Shown here one piece after another: positions 35,667-43,956 of a DNA stretch of 64,000 bases. A program made the position numbers and the translations under genes. Source of the DNA: Chitinophagales bacterium (GTDB taxonomy: Bacteria > Bacteroidota > Bacteroidia > Chitinophagales > Chitinophagaceae); NCBI GenBank assembly GCA_017303455.1, contig JAFLBM010000002.1, forward strand, positions 186,001 to 250,000, read 5' to 3'. Every line of letters begins with the position of its first letter. Position 1 is the stretch's first letter. A model generated the notes under the pieces. It saw only the letters and a list, made by a program, of their open reading frames with translations, did not search any database and had not been told where the DNA came from.

Positions 35667-37415
35667 TTATCTGGCAATGATGAATTTCTTAGCTATTTTC
35701 TCTTTGCCGATAACCAGGTAGGCTATATATGTTCCCTGGCTGAGGGAGTATGTATTGAATTCGATCCGTTTGCAATTCTGATCCAGGGCCAGGCTTTGCG
35801 TTTTCACCCTTCTCCCTGCCGCATCATAAATAACAAGATCTGCTTTAGTATAACTGGTCAATTGAAGCGAAACCAGGTCTATAAAAACTTTGCCTGCTGA
35901 TGGATTAGGGAACAGGTTCACAAAAAGCTCCGGCCTCCCGCTCTCAGGACAAACACAATCATCCGTATAGTAAGGTTCAAAACCTTCGGGGCTGTTCCCA
36001 GTTACCGGGATATTGATCCCGCAGAAATAAATCTTCTTGTTATAATATGCTAAAGGGAAAGGATGACCCAGGGAATGCATCACATATATATTATCCTTAC
36101 TCATGAAAGGCTTTGTACCTGCCACTGTTCCGTCAGTTACCCATATCTCACTTTCAGTAGTTATGTCATCTTTAAAATTCTGGAAATAGAATTTCCCATC
36201 AATGACTACAGAACTTATATAACGGTATTGCCGGGGTTCCGGCCCGGTCATTAATGATACTGATGTATTGGGTAAAACAAAAGTCCCTTCCTCTGTGCCA
36301 TCGGATATGCAGACTTTTCCATAACGACCCGGTACATCAGAACCGGTAAATAAAACTTTAGTACCGGATACTCCGCTGATCATATATACACCCGTTCCTG
36401 TTGTACCCGGACAGATATCTTTTACCATTTTTGTTCCGGTCGCCGTACCATCCGTTATCCATAACTCCGTTCCATGGACAATATCCGAAGCAATAAAAAA
36501 AGTTTTGTTACCTGCATTTGTAAAAGAATTAATATGCGGGTAAATTTTCCCGGGATTAATTTCTTTCAATAGCCTGGTGCCAGATGTTGTCCCATCAGAT
36601 GCCCACAGCTCATACCCATTTTCTGAATCATACCCCTGTAATAATAACTGGTTGCCGATTGTTCCTAATGCAGGAACAAAAATATAGGCCTCATCACTAT
36701 GAAAAGCAAATACAGGTACAGTACCGGCATTTGTTCCGTCCGTTTTCCATAAAACGGCAGTTGAATCATTGGTAAGGCAATTGAAATAAATATGCCCGTT
36801 AAGGCTGACCACAGCCGATGGAATTCCTTTGGACGCATTCAGTATATCTGAAGGCAAAATGTTTTTTACCACCAGTGTTCCTGCTGCTGTACCATCTGTT
36901 TTCCATACTAAAACATTCCCGGCTGCACTAACCGTAAAAAAGAAGGCCGAGCCGTTCAGCAAAACAGGTTTCGGTTGTCCGAAACTCAGGTTTAATAAGC
37001 TGTCTGCAAAATCCTTCATGCGGATAGTGCCGTTAACGGAACCATCTGAACTCCATAATGACCAGTTATTTCCTGCTTCTTTTACAGAAAAGACCAGCCG
37101 GTCATTCACAAAACAATATTTATTGGGCTCAGGGAAATTATTGGGATAATAAAAAGGAGAAAAGCTTCTGTCAATATCTCTCAGTTTTATGGTTCCTGGT
37201 CTTGTTCCATCGGTTGACCATATTCCATCGGGTTGGTAAAACGAAAAGCTGCCGCTTGTATTTGTAGTGAAGAATAACCGGCCATTTGCCTCGCCCAAAA
37301 AAAGAGGTTTGGATGATTGGCTTCCGGTAGTTATATCTTGTAACAAACTTTGGCCTGATAGTGTAGTAAAGCAAAAGAATAAAACCGGCAGGATAAGGCT
37401 TTTCAGTTTGAACAT
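35667..37415 (-). CDS. Secreted ELWxxDGT-repeat protein with type IX sorting domain
   Basis: 582 residues with signal peptide (MFKLKSLILPVLFFCFTTLSG). The mature part carries eight repeats of about 50-70 residues around (E/V)LWxxDGTxxGT, e.g. ELWASDGTTSGT and ELWITDGTATGT, typical of ELWxxDGT beta-propeller-like proteins. The last about 85 residues (LFPNPSAGKVFIDL...YIAYLVIGKEKIAKKFII) form a type A C-terminal sorting domain for the type IX secretion system, so it is exported to the surface or medium. Ligand unknown. Confidence 0.9.
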   Translation of the reverse strand: MFKLKSLILPVLFFCFTTLSGQSLLQDITTGSQSSKPLFLGEANGRLFFTTNTSGSFSFYQPDGIWSTDGTRPGTIKLRDIDRSFSPFYYPNNFPEPNKYCFVNDRLVFSVKEAGNNWSLWSSDGSVNGTIRMKDFADSLLNLSFGQPKPVLLNGSAFFFTVSAAGNVLVWKTDGTAAGTLVVKNILPSDILNASKGIPSAVVSLNGHIYFNCLTNDSTAVLWKTDGTNAGTVPVFAFHSDEAYIFVPALGTIGNQLLLQGYDSENGYELWASDGTTSGTRLLKEINPGKIYPHINSFTNAGNKTFFIASDIVHGTELWITDGTATGTKMVKDICPGTTGTGVYMISGVSGTKVLFTGSDVPGRYGKVCISDGTEEGTFVLPNTSVSLMTGPEPRQYRYISSVVIDGKFYFQNFKDDITTESEIWVTDGTVAGTKPFMSKDNIYVMHSLGHPFPLAYYNKKIYFCGINIPVTGNSPEGFEPYYTDDCVCPESGRPELFVNLFPNPSAGKVFIDLVSLQLTSYTKADLVIYDAAGRRVKTQSLALDQNCKRIEFNTYSLSQGTYIAYLVIGKEKIAKKFIIAR

Positions 37416-37495
37416 AGGTTTCTTATATAGGTTTCAGTTATAAAAGTAGTAAATGAGAGCCATTTTCCTAACCGGCATGTCTCCCTGTTTGGGCT

Positions 37496-37503
37496 TACCT
37501 TTG
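37496..37503 (+). promoter_or_regulatory. -7 box just before the rlmN start
   Basis: TACCTTTG matches TAnnTTTG and ends 7 bases before the rlmN ATG, implying a leader of only a few bases. No TTG at normal spacing was seen. Confidence 0.5.
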
Positions 37504-37510
37504 CCTCCTG

Positions 37511-38560
37511 ATGAAAAAAGTACTGAATAACATACGGCATCTTTCCCTGGCCGAACTGGAAACCTATTTTGAAGAGCTGGGAGAAAAAAAATTCAGGGCC
37601 AGGCAAGTGCATGAATGGATCTGGCAGAAACAGGCCATGAGTTTTGCCGATATGACCAACCTGAGCAAGGACCTGCGCCAGCAACTGGGCGAACAATTTA
37701 CCTTACCGGCATTAAGCATAGACGCCACCCAATACTCCGCTGATGGAACCATCAAAAGCCGTTTCAAAACCTGGGACGGGCACCTGGTGGAAGGGGTGAT
37801 GATACCGACCGAATCAAGAAATACCGCCTGCGTTTCTTCGCAGATCGGCTGTTCACTAAGTTGTAAATTCTGTGCCACCGGCTATATCGACCGGAAACGA
37901 AACCTGGATTATGATGAGATCTATGATGAGGTGGTGCTGATCAACCAGCAATCTGAAAAAGTGCAGGGTAAAAAACTGACCAATATCGCCTTCATGGGCA
38001 TGGGGGAGCCCCTGCTGAATTACAAGAACGTATTGAAAGCGATTGAACGGATCACAGCGGCTGATGGTTTGGCTATGAGCCCGAAACGGATCACAGTTTC
38101 AACCGCCGGTGTGGCAAAAGGTATCCGTCAATTAGCGGATGACAAAGTAAAATTCAAACTGGCTTTGTCCCTCCATGCAGCTACTGATGCCAAGCGGCAC
38201 GAGATCATGCCCATTAATGATACCAACAATATCAAGACACTGATCGATGCATTGAACTATTTCTACAAGCAAACCAAGAACGAGATCACTTTTGAATATA
38301 TTCTGTTCAAGAATTTCAACGACACGATTAAAGATGCGGATGACCTGATCAAAATTTACCGGCAGGTGCCGGCCGATCTTATTAATATTATTGAATATAA
38401 CCCCATTGATTTTGCCAAATTCGAAAAGCCCGATGAAGAAAGGGTGGAAGAATTTATGGCCTACCTGGGCAAGAACAGGGTGAATGCCCGTCTCCGCCGC
38501 AGCCGCGGCAAAGATATTGATGCCGCCTGTGGACAATTAGCCAACAAAGAGGCCCTTTAA
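37511..38560 (+). CDS. rlmN: 23S rRNA/tRNA adenine-C2 methyltransferase
   Basis: 349 residues, normal length. Radical-SAM enzyme that methylates C2 of A2503 in 23S rRNA and A37 in some tRNAs. The cluster motif CX3CX2C is at Cys114, Cys118 and Cys121 (GCSLSCKFCATG). The SAM-binding FMGMGEPLLNY lies near 162-172, and the methyl-carrying Cys340 is in AACGQLANKE at the C-terminus. Cytoplasmic. Divergent from the ELWxxDGT gene, 95 bases between starts. Confidence 0.96.
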   Translation: MKKVLNNIRHLSLAELETYFEELGEKKFRARQVHEWIWQKQAMSFADMTNLSKDLRQQLGEQFTLPALSIDATQYSADGTIKSRFKTWDGHLVEGVMIPTESRNTACVSSQIGCSLSCKFCATGYIDRKRNLDYDEIYDEVVLINQQSEKVQGKKLTNIAFMGMGEPLLNYKNVLKAIERITAADGLAMSPKRITVSTAGVAKGIRQLADDKVKFKLALSLHAATDAKRHEIMPINDTNNIKTLIDALNYFYKQTKNEITFEYILFKNFNDTIKDADDLIKIYRQVPADLINIIEYNPIDFAKFEKPDEERVEEFMAYLGKNRVNARLRRSRGKDIDAACGQLANKEAL

Positions 38561-38618
38561 GTACCCGCTTGTCCCTAATACGAAATATTTCTTAGTTTGG
38601 GTTAAACCCCGGGAATCC

Positions 38619-38662
38619 GCCCCGGTCTGTTACTCGTCCACCTTTTTTTAACAGAACCGGGC
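38619..38662 (+). other. Strong hairpin in the leader of the Spy-like gene
   Basis: GCCCCGGTCTGTTA (38619-38632) pairs with TAACAGAACCGGGC (38649-38662), 13 bp with a one-base bulge on each side, around a 16-base loop with a T run. The 149-base gap also has CCCCGGG and a second ACCGGGC, so alternative pairings are possible. It could terminate rlmN or be a regulatory leader; no known riboswitch was recognised. Confidence 0.5.
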
Positions 38663-38709
38663 GAAGGTTTATTTCCTCACCGGGCATCTAACTTTCAAAA
38701 TAGTATAGC

Positions 38710-39351
38710 ATGAAAAAAATAATCGTAACAGTTTTAGCAGCCGCTTTTGTCGTTGTTAATGCAGCAGCACAGGAAATTCCAGAACGTAAACATGATGGGT
38801 TCAGGCCACATGCCTCCCAGAAAATGCATCATAAAAAACAACTGGCCAACCTGAACCTGAGTGAAGAACAAAAAGCAAAAGTCAAAGCCCTGAACCAGGA
38901 ACAGCAGAAAAAAATGGAAGAGTTGCGCAAGCAGGACAATATCACGGTAAAAGAAAGCCGTGAACGCATGGAATCTCTCCGGAAAGAGCACCAGGAAAAA
39001 ATGCAAAGTATCCTGACCCCCGATCAAAAAGCACAATTACAAAAAGATAAAGAAGCAAGAGCTGCCAAAGCAAAAGAGTTTGGTCAAAAAAGAGAAGCCC
39101 GGATGAAAGAAGAGCTGAAGCTTACTGATGAACAGTCAGCAAAAATGGCGGAGAACCGCAAAGCCATGGCAGAAAAAATGAAAGCGATCCGGGAAGATAA
39201 AGCCCTGACAGCCGGACAAAAAAGAGAAAAATCAAAGGAACTGATGAAGGAACAAAAAGAAAAGATGAAATCAGTGCTTACAGAAGAACAATTACAGAAA
39301 ATGAAAGAAAAAAGAAAGCAGAAGCCCGTTAAAATGCAGGAAACAATATAA
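38710..39351 (+). CDS. Spy-like (DUF4890-type) periplasmic protein
   Basis: 213 residues. Signal peptide MKKIIVTVLAAAFVVVNAAAQ, then an extremely Lys/Glu/Gln/Met-rich, almost entirely helical mature chain. Repeated helix starts of the LTxxQ type (LSEEQKAKV, LTPDQKAQL, LTDEQSAKM, LTEEQLQKM) are the Spy/CpxP LTxxQ signature in four copies. Such proteins act as periplasmic chaperones or stress sensors in other bacteria; in Bacteroidota the role is untested. A structured leader precedes it and a strong terminator follows. Confidence 0.8.
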   Translation: MKKIIVTVLAAAFVVVNAAAQEIPERKHDGFRPHASQKMHHKKQLANLNLSEEQKAKVKALNQEQQKKMEELRKQDNITVKESRERMESLRKEHQEKMQSILTPDQKAQLQKDKEARAAKAKEFGQKREARMKEELKLTDEQSAKMAENRKAMAEKMKAIREDKALTAGQKREKSKELMKEQKEKMKSVLTEEQLQKMKEKRKQKPVKMQETI

Positions 39352-39370
39352 GTACCCTTATTCATACAAT

Positions 39371-39404
39371 AAAGGCCTGTCCCTTGCAATAAGGACAGGC
39401 CTTT
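39371..39404 (+). terminator. Terminator after the Spy-like gene
   Basis: AAAGGCCTGTCC / GGACAGGCCTTT, perfect 12-bp stem with a 10-base loop, followed by TAGTTATC. It is 20 bases after the stop codon. Confidence 0.85.
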
Positions 39405-39416
39405 TAGTTATCTTTG
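39384..39416 (+). promoter_or_regulatory. Candidate promoter for the RsuA/RluB-type gene
   Basis: -7 box TATCTTTG at 39409-39416 with a TTG at 39384-39386, spacer 22 bases (slightly long). The -33 element would lie in the loop of the preceding terminator. Leader to the ATG about 40 bases. Confidence 0.45.
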
Positions 39417-39458
39417 CGGTTCATCAAATTACTGTTGTAAAACAGCAAACTACCAGAT

Positions 39459-40391
39459 ATGCAAAAGAAGTCATCCCATTTCGACAAGTTCACCAAAAAG
39501 AAAAGTAACGCCGCCGTAAAAGAACAGTTCAAACAGGAAAAAAGAAAGTTCAAAAAAGAGCGGGAAGAATTCTTCGAGAAGAAAAAAGCAGAAGTAAGAG
39601 GCCAGCAGGCCGTTATCCGCGGACAAAAAGTGCCGGCTGCTGTTGTTCATAAACGTCCGGAACCGACCGGCTCCATGCCCCTCAATAAATTCATTGCCCA
39701 TTCCGGTATTTGCGGCCGCCGGGAAGCCGCAGAAATAGTGAAAGAAGGCAAAGTGAAAGTAAATAATGAACTGGTAACCGAACCGGGGCATAAAGTAGCT
39801 GCTACGGATGAAGTAAGAGTGAATGGCAGGAAAATATTCCTCGCCAAAAACCTTGTTTACATCCTTATCAATAAGCCCAAAGATTATATCACCACTACGG
39901 ATGATCCGCTAAAAAGAAAAACAGTGCTGGACCTGATCGGGAAAGCAACTACAGAACGGGTTTATCCTGTCGGTCGCCTTGACCGGAATACATCCGGTGT
40001 TTTATTGCTCACCAATGATGGCGAACTGGCACAGAAACTAACACACCCCAGCAATGAAGTCAAAAAGATCTATGCTGTTACTTTAGACAAGCCGCTCGAT
40101 AAAAAAGATTTTGACAAGATATTAAAAGGCGTGGTGCTGGAAGATGGTCCCGCCAGTGTAGATGTATTAGCTTATACGGATATGAAAGATAAAACACAGG
40201 TCGGCGTAGAGATACACAGCGGCCGCAACCGCATTGTTCGCCGCATTTTTGAACACCTGGGTTATGATGTAAAAAACCTTGACCGTGTTACATTTGCCGG
40301 CCTCACCAAGAAAAATGTAGAAAGAGGTAAATGGCGTTTTCTTTCTGAAAAAGAAATACGGGATCTCAAACATTTTGGTAAAGGGAAATAA
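39459..40391 (+). CDS. rluB: Pseudouridine synthase, RsuA/RluB/RluE/RluF family
   Basis: 310 residues. A very basic, Lys/Gln/Glu-rich extension (1-70) precedes an S4 RNA-binding domain (MPLNKFIAHSGICGRREAAE) and the catalytic domain: VYPVGRLDRNTSGVLLLTND with the active Asp in RLD, and GRNRIVRRIFEHLGYDV. It isomerises uridine in 23S rRNA helix 93 if a RluB orthologue; RsuA cannot be excluded. The N-terminal extension is absent from E. coli RluB but common in Bacteroidota. It is followed by a 45-base gap with a dispersed hairpin repeat. Confidence 0.88.
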   Translation: MQKKSSHFDKFTKKKSNAAVKEQFKQEKRKFKKEREEFFEKKKAEVRGQQAVIRGQKVPAAVVHKRPEPTGSMPLNKFIAHSGICGRREAAEIVKEGKVKVNNELVTEPGHKVAATDEVRVNGRKIFLAKNLVYILINKPKDYITTTDDPLKRKTVLDLIGKATTERVYPVGRLDRNTSGVLLLTNDGELAQKLTHPSNEVKKIYAVTLDKPLDKKDFDKILKGVVLEDGPASVDVLAYTDMKDKTQVGVEIHSGRNRIVRRIFEHLGYDVKNLDRVTFAGLTKKNVERGKWRFLSEKEIRDLKHFGKGK

Positions 40392-40430
40392 GGCCCACCC
40401 AAACCCTCCCAAAGGGAGGGCTTAAAATCC
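40392..40430. repeat. Dispersed hairpin repeat, GGCCCACCCAAACCCTCCC type
   Basis: CCCTCCC / GGGAGGG stem with AAA loop at 40404-40420, flanked by GGCCCACCCAAA and CTTAAAATCC. The element at about 10059-10090, read on the minus strand, has the same frame (GGCCTCCCCAAACC...GAGGGGCTTTAGA) with a different but still paired stem. Located between two pseudouridine synthase genes. Confidence 0.65.
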
Positions 40431-40435
40431 TAAAA

Positions 40436-41161
40436 ATGAAAATTGCTGAATTGATCATTATTGAAAATGACGATTTTATTGTATTGAATAAACCATCGGG
40501 GTTGTTATCTATCCCTGATCGTGAGGGAAAGGAAATTTCTTTGAAGCAAATGCTGAAAGAAAAATTCGGAAACATCTTCACGGTGCACCGGCTGGATAAA
40601 GACACCAGTGGCCTGATCATCTTTGCCAAGAATGAAGTAACCCATAAACATCTTTCTCTGCAGTTTGAAGGAAGACTTACTAAAAAGATATACCTCGGAT
40701 TGGTCATCGGTTCTCCCGGTGAGAAGAAAGGAAGCATTGATGCCCCGATGGGTGAGCATCCCGCCAAAAACGGCACCATGATCGTTCACCGGAAAGGGAA
40801 AGATGCATTAACAGACTATGAAGTACTCGAAGATTTTGGCGTGTATGCCTGGCTGCAATTTCAAATTCATACCGGCAGAACACACCAGATCAGGGTGCAT
40901 GCAAAAGAAATGGGGCATCCGATAGTTTGTGACCCCTTGTATGGTGACGGAAAACCCGTTTTATTGTCTTCGCTGAAACATAAAAAATTCAAGCTCTCTA
41001 AAAATGAACTGGAAGAAAGGCCATTACTAAACAGGCTGGCTTTACATGCTTACCAGTTAAGTTTTACTACTACCACTGGTGAAAAAACAGAACTGGAAGC
41101 TCCGTTGCCAAAAGAATTAAAAGCTTTGCTGCAACAATTGAATAAATGGAAAGGAAAATAA
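40436..41161 (+). CDS. Pseudouridine synthase, RluA family
   Basis: 241 residues, short RluA-type protein without an S4 domain. Catalytic motif VHRLDKDTSGLIIFAK near residues 51-66 with the conserved Asp, a central LQFQIHTGRTHQIRVHAKE near 140-157, and VCDPLYGDGKP after it. Modifies uridine in rRNA or tRNA; the exact site cannot be read from sequence. Its stop abuts the stop of the convergent GH32 gene with no gap. Confidence 0.9.
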   Translation: MKIAELIIIENDDFIVLNKPSGLLSIPDREGKEISLKQMLKEKFGNIFTVHRLDKDTSGLIIFAKNEVTHKHLSLQFEGRLTKKIYLGLVIGSPGEKKGSIDAPMGEHPAKNGTMIVHRKGKDALTDYEVLEDFGVYAWLQFQIHTGRTHQIRVHAKEMGHPIVCDPLYGDGKPVLLSSLKHKKFKLSKNELEERPLLNRLALHAYQLSFTTTTGEKTELEAPLPKELKALLQQLNKWKGK

Positions 41162-42655
41162 TTACCAGGTACTTTTCATTTTCCAGCAGCGAACAGTATT
41201 GAATATCACCTTACCAGAATTTGCGAATAATTCCACTCCGTTGCTTTTCTCAGCAGGAAATAATTGTGCAGTCATACAAACCTGCCCGTTATTAGCAAAA
41301 ACTTCAAGCATACTATTATCAAGAAAAATATGCAGCAAAATTTTGCCATTCACCGGTTTAATCTTTGTTTCATACCGGCTTAGTTTGGAGAAAGAAGCAT
41401 GAAAACTGGTATCGCCAGCTTTTGAGCGGTCAATATACAGTAGCCCGTTGACTGCATCATACCCCACTTCGATAAAACCATCACTTCCTTTGGCCAAACG
41501 AACACCTGCAATACTTTTTGAGCCAACCGTAAATGCTATTTCCATTTCCAGCACCTGGCTTTTTATTGGTAGTAATGCCGGTCCCGTAACCTCTTTATTT
41601 ATCCACTCCTTTTTTTCCTGCCTTAACTCTTTACTCTTCTCAAGTGGTTGTTGTATAAGGATCCATTCATTATTGATTTTCTTTACCATTAATTCCCTTG
41701 GCAGCGACATTGCACTCTTCCAGGGTGTGGTGGGAATATCATTAGCATAGTTCCAGTTGTTGACCCAGCCCATACTAATCGGTTTATGACCTGCGGGCAG
41801 GTTATTATACACAATGGCGGCATAATAATCCGGCCCGTAATCAGGACGATAAATTTTAGTAGCTGTACTTTCATTTTTAAAAGATGTACCGTCGAAGTCA
41901 CCAACAAAATATTGCATATACGGAGCAGGTGAATGCATAAGCACCCATTTGGTTTTTCCGGGCTCTCCCTGGACCGGTATTTCAAACAGGTCAGGACATT
42001 CCCAGATGCCGGTGGTGTCACCTGCCGGGCCAAAGCTGCTCATCAGTTGCCATTGCTTCAGGTTGGCCGATGAATAAAACTGCACCTGTTTTTCAATGGG
42101 CAGTACCACTGCCATGACCCATTTTTTTTGCAGCGCATACCAAAAAACTTTAGGGTCACGGAAATCTTTTTTACCCAGATCCAGTACCGGGTTGTGATTA
42201 TATTTTATCCAGGTTCGTCCGTCATCCAGGCTGTATGCGATATGCTGTGACTGTTTTATATTCTCAATATGCGCTGTATAAATTGCCACCATGGGAATTT
42301 GCCCGGGTTTTTGAGCAAACCCGCTTGTGTTATATTCGTCTACCACACAGCTACCGGAAAAGATCATGGTATCTTTTTCTTCGGGTATAGCCACCGGTAA
42401 ATGCTGCCACCGAGTAAGGTCTTTACTCACCGCATGCCCCCAGCTCATATGACCCCAACGGTTCCCAAACGGGTTGAACTGGTAAAATAAATGATACTCT
42501 CCTTTGTGGTAAACGAGTCCGTTCGGATCATTCATCCAGTGAATAGGTGGGGTGAAATGAAAAGCAGGACGATATTTTTCTTTATAGAAAGTATTGACCT
42601 GTCCTATTGCTAACAACTGGAACAACAAAAATCCAAGGACGAGTAATTTCCGCAT
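41162..42655 (-). CDS. Secreted glycoside hydrolase family 32 (fructan hydrolase)
   Basis: 497 residues with signal peptide (MRKLLVLGFLLFQLLAIGQ). Catalytic triad of GH32: nucleophile Asp43 in WMNDPNG, transition-state Asp167 in FRDPKV, acid/base Glu219 in WECPDLF. Five-bladed propeller followed by a beta-sandwich domain from about residue 350. Hydrolyses beta-fructosides such as sucrose, inulin or levan; likely exo-levanase/inulinase. The nearest SusCD pair is more than 7 kb away with unrelated genes between, so no local utilisation locus is apparent. Confidence 0.93.
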   Translation of the reverse strand: MRKLLVLGFLLFQLLAIGQVNTFYKEKYRPAFHFTPPIHWMNDPNGLVYHKGEYHLFYQFNPFGNRWGHMSWGHAVSKDLTRWQHLPVAIPEEKDTMIFSGSCVVDEYNTSGFAQKPGQIPMVAIYTAHIENIKQSQHIAYSLDDGRTWIKYNHNPVLDLGKKDFRDPKVFWYALQKKWVMAVVLPIEKQVQFYSSANLKQWQLMSSFGPAGDTTGIWECPDLFEIPVQGEPGKTKWVLMHSPAPYMQYFVGDFDGTSFKNESTATKIYRPDYGPDYYAAIVYNNLPAGHKPISMGWVNNWNYANDIPTTPWKSAMSLPRELMVKKINNEWILIQQPLEKSKELRQEKKEWINKEVTGPALLPIKSQVLEMEIAFTVGSKSIAGVRLAKGSDGFIEVGYDAVNGLLYIDRSKAGDTSFHASFSKLSRYETKIKPVNGKILLHIFLDNSMLEVFANNGQVCMTAQLFPAEKSNGVELFANSGKVIFNTVRCWKMKSTW

Positions 42656-42664
42656 AACGAACCT

Positions 42665-42722
42665 ATTTCAGCAGTAAATTACTGAAATATGTTTTAGTCC
42701 TTGCAGGCAACCTGAATTCAGG
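42665..42722. other. Two palindromes between metZ and the GH32 gene
   Basis: ATTTCAG / CTGAAAT (42665-42671, 42682-42688) encloses CAGTAA/TTACTG, and CCTGAATTCAGG (42711-42722) is a perfect 12-base palindrome overlapping the metZ stop. They may be a terminator without T run or operator sites for GH32. Confidence 0.35.
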
Positions 42723-43893
42723 ATTTATCCAATGCCTGCAAAATATCCTTTAATACATCGTCCGGGTGTTCAAGACCAACGGAAAGCCTGATCAGGCCCG
42801 GCGTGATACCTACAGACTGTCTTTCTTCTTCTGTCAGTTTTGAATGAGTGGTGGAAGCAGGATGTGAGGCGATGCTGCGGCTGTCGCCGAGGTTGTTGGT
42901 CATGGAAAGCATTTGCAACGCATTCAGAAATTTCCGGCCACTTTCAATCCCTCCTTTCAGTTCAAAAGTGACAATACCACCGCCATTACTCATTTGCTTT
43001 TTTGCAATGGCATATTGCGGATGTGATTCCAGGAAAGGATACTTCACCGAACTGATCTTCGGATGGTTTTGTAAAGCTACAGCCAGTTGCATGGCATTGG
43101 ATGCATGTTTATCCATGCGGATGAATAATGTCTCCAGGCTTTTACTAAGCACCCATGCATTGAACGGACTCAATGAAGGGCCGGTATTTCTTACAAATAA
43201 ATACAACGGGTTGATCAGCTCTTTCCTGCCCACTACCACCCCACCTAATACCCTGCCCTGCCCGTCAATAAATTTTGTTGCCGAATGCAGTACGAGATCA
43301 GCGCCAAATTTTATGGGTTGTTGCACCGCCGGGGTAGCAAAACAATTATCCACTACCAGTAAAATATTATGTTGTTTGCAAAGAACCGAAACATATTCAA
43401 TGTCGATGATATCCAAGCCCGGGTTACTCGGTGTTTCGATATACAGCATTTTAGTAGTTGGTTTGATCAGTGCTGCAATCGTTTCCGGTTTGCTCATATC
43501 AAAATAAGAAGATTCGATTCCCCATTTCGGTAAATATTTGGTAAGAATCGTATGGGTGGAACCAAACACTGCAGAAGCAGAAATGATATGATCTCCGTTG
43601 GATAAAAAAGTCATAAACGTGGAAAATACAGCGGCCATACCTGTTCCGGTAGCAATGCCATCTTCTGCCTCTTCGAGAGCGGCGATCTTGGTAATGAATT
43701 CATCAACGGTTGGATTGGAGAAACGGGAATAAATATTTACCTCCGGTGAATCATCGGCAAAAGCGGCAGCCATGTCTTCTGCTGATTCATACGTAAAACT
43801 GCTGGTCAGGAATAAAGGGGTTGAATGCTCTTTCTGACTTGTTTGACTGGTTTGAATACGGATCGCATTTGTTTCCGGGTGTTGCTTCGCCAT
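42718..43893 (-). CDS. metZ: O-succinylhomoserine sulfhydrylase (PLP, trans-sulfuration family)
   Basis: 391 residues from ATG 43893 (MAKQHPETNAIR). Cys/Met metabolism PLP enzyme: YSRFSNPT near 55-62, VVDNCFATP near 180-188, PLP lysine Lys207 in LHSATKFIDGQGRVLGG. Subgroup features (the DGQGRVLGG continuation) fit O-succinylhomoserine sulfhydrylase, making homocysteine directly from sulfide; cystathionine gamma-lyase or synthase are alternatives. Placement directly behind the sulfate-reduction genes supports sulfide capture. It has its own -7 box and a 63-base gap from the upstream gene. Confidence 0.9.
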   Translation of the reverse strand: MAKQHPETNAIRIQTSQTSQKEHSTPLFLTSSFTYESAEDMAAAFADDSPEVNIYSRFSNPTVDEFITKIAALEEAEDGIATGTGMAAVFSTFMTFLSNGDHIISASAVFGSTHTILTKYLPKWGIESSYFDMSKPETIAALIKPTTKMLYIETPSNPGLDIIDIEYVSVLCKQHNILLVVDNCFATPAVQQPIKFGADLVLHSATKFIDGQGRVLGGVVVGRKELINPLYLFVRNTGPSLSPFNAWVLSKSLETLFIRMDKHASNAMQLAVALQNHPKISSVKYPFLESHPQYAIAKKQMSNGGGIVTFELKGGIESGRKFLNALQMLSMTNNLGDSRSIASHPASTTHSKLTEEERQSVGITPGLIRLSVGLEHPDDVLKDILQALDKS

Positions 43894-43921
43894 AAATTTC
43901 AACTTACTTATAAAAAGAGGA

Positions 43922-43929
43922 CAAAGATA
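43922..43929 (-). promoter_or_regulatory. Putative -7 box for metZ
   Basis: Minus-strand TATCTTTG matches TAnnTTTG, 28 bases before the metZ ATG. No TTG at standard spacing (nearest at 12). metZ may thus be transcribed independently of the cys-hem operon. Confidence 0.45.
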
Positions 43930-43956
43930 AACTCATCACCGCAATACTTTAAGGTA

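Noticed and set aside
35667..37415. Tandem DNA repeat or CRISPR-like array
   Set aside because: Periodicity comes from the protein-level ELWxxDGT repeats; nucleotide units are not identical and spacing is irregular.
28975..42655. A polysaccharide-utilisation locus combining SusCD and GH32
   Set aside because: The GH32 gene is over 7 kb from susC, with plus-strand rRNA-modification genes and unrelated genes between; no shared regulator or operon.
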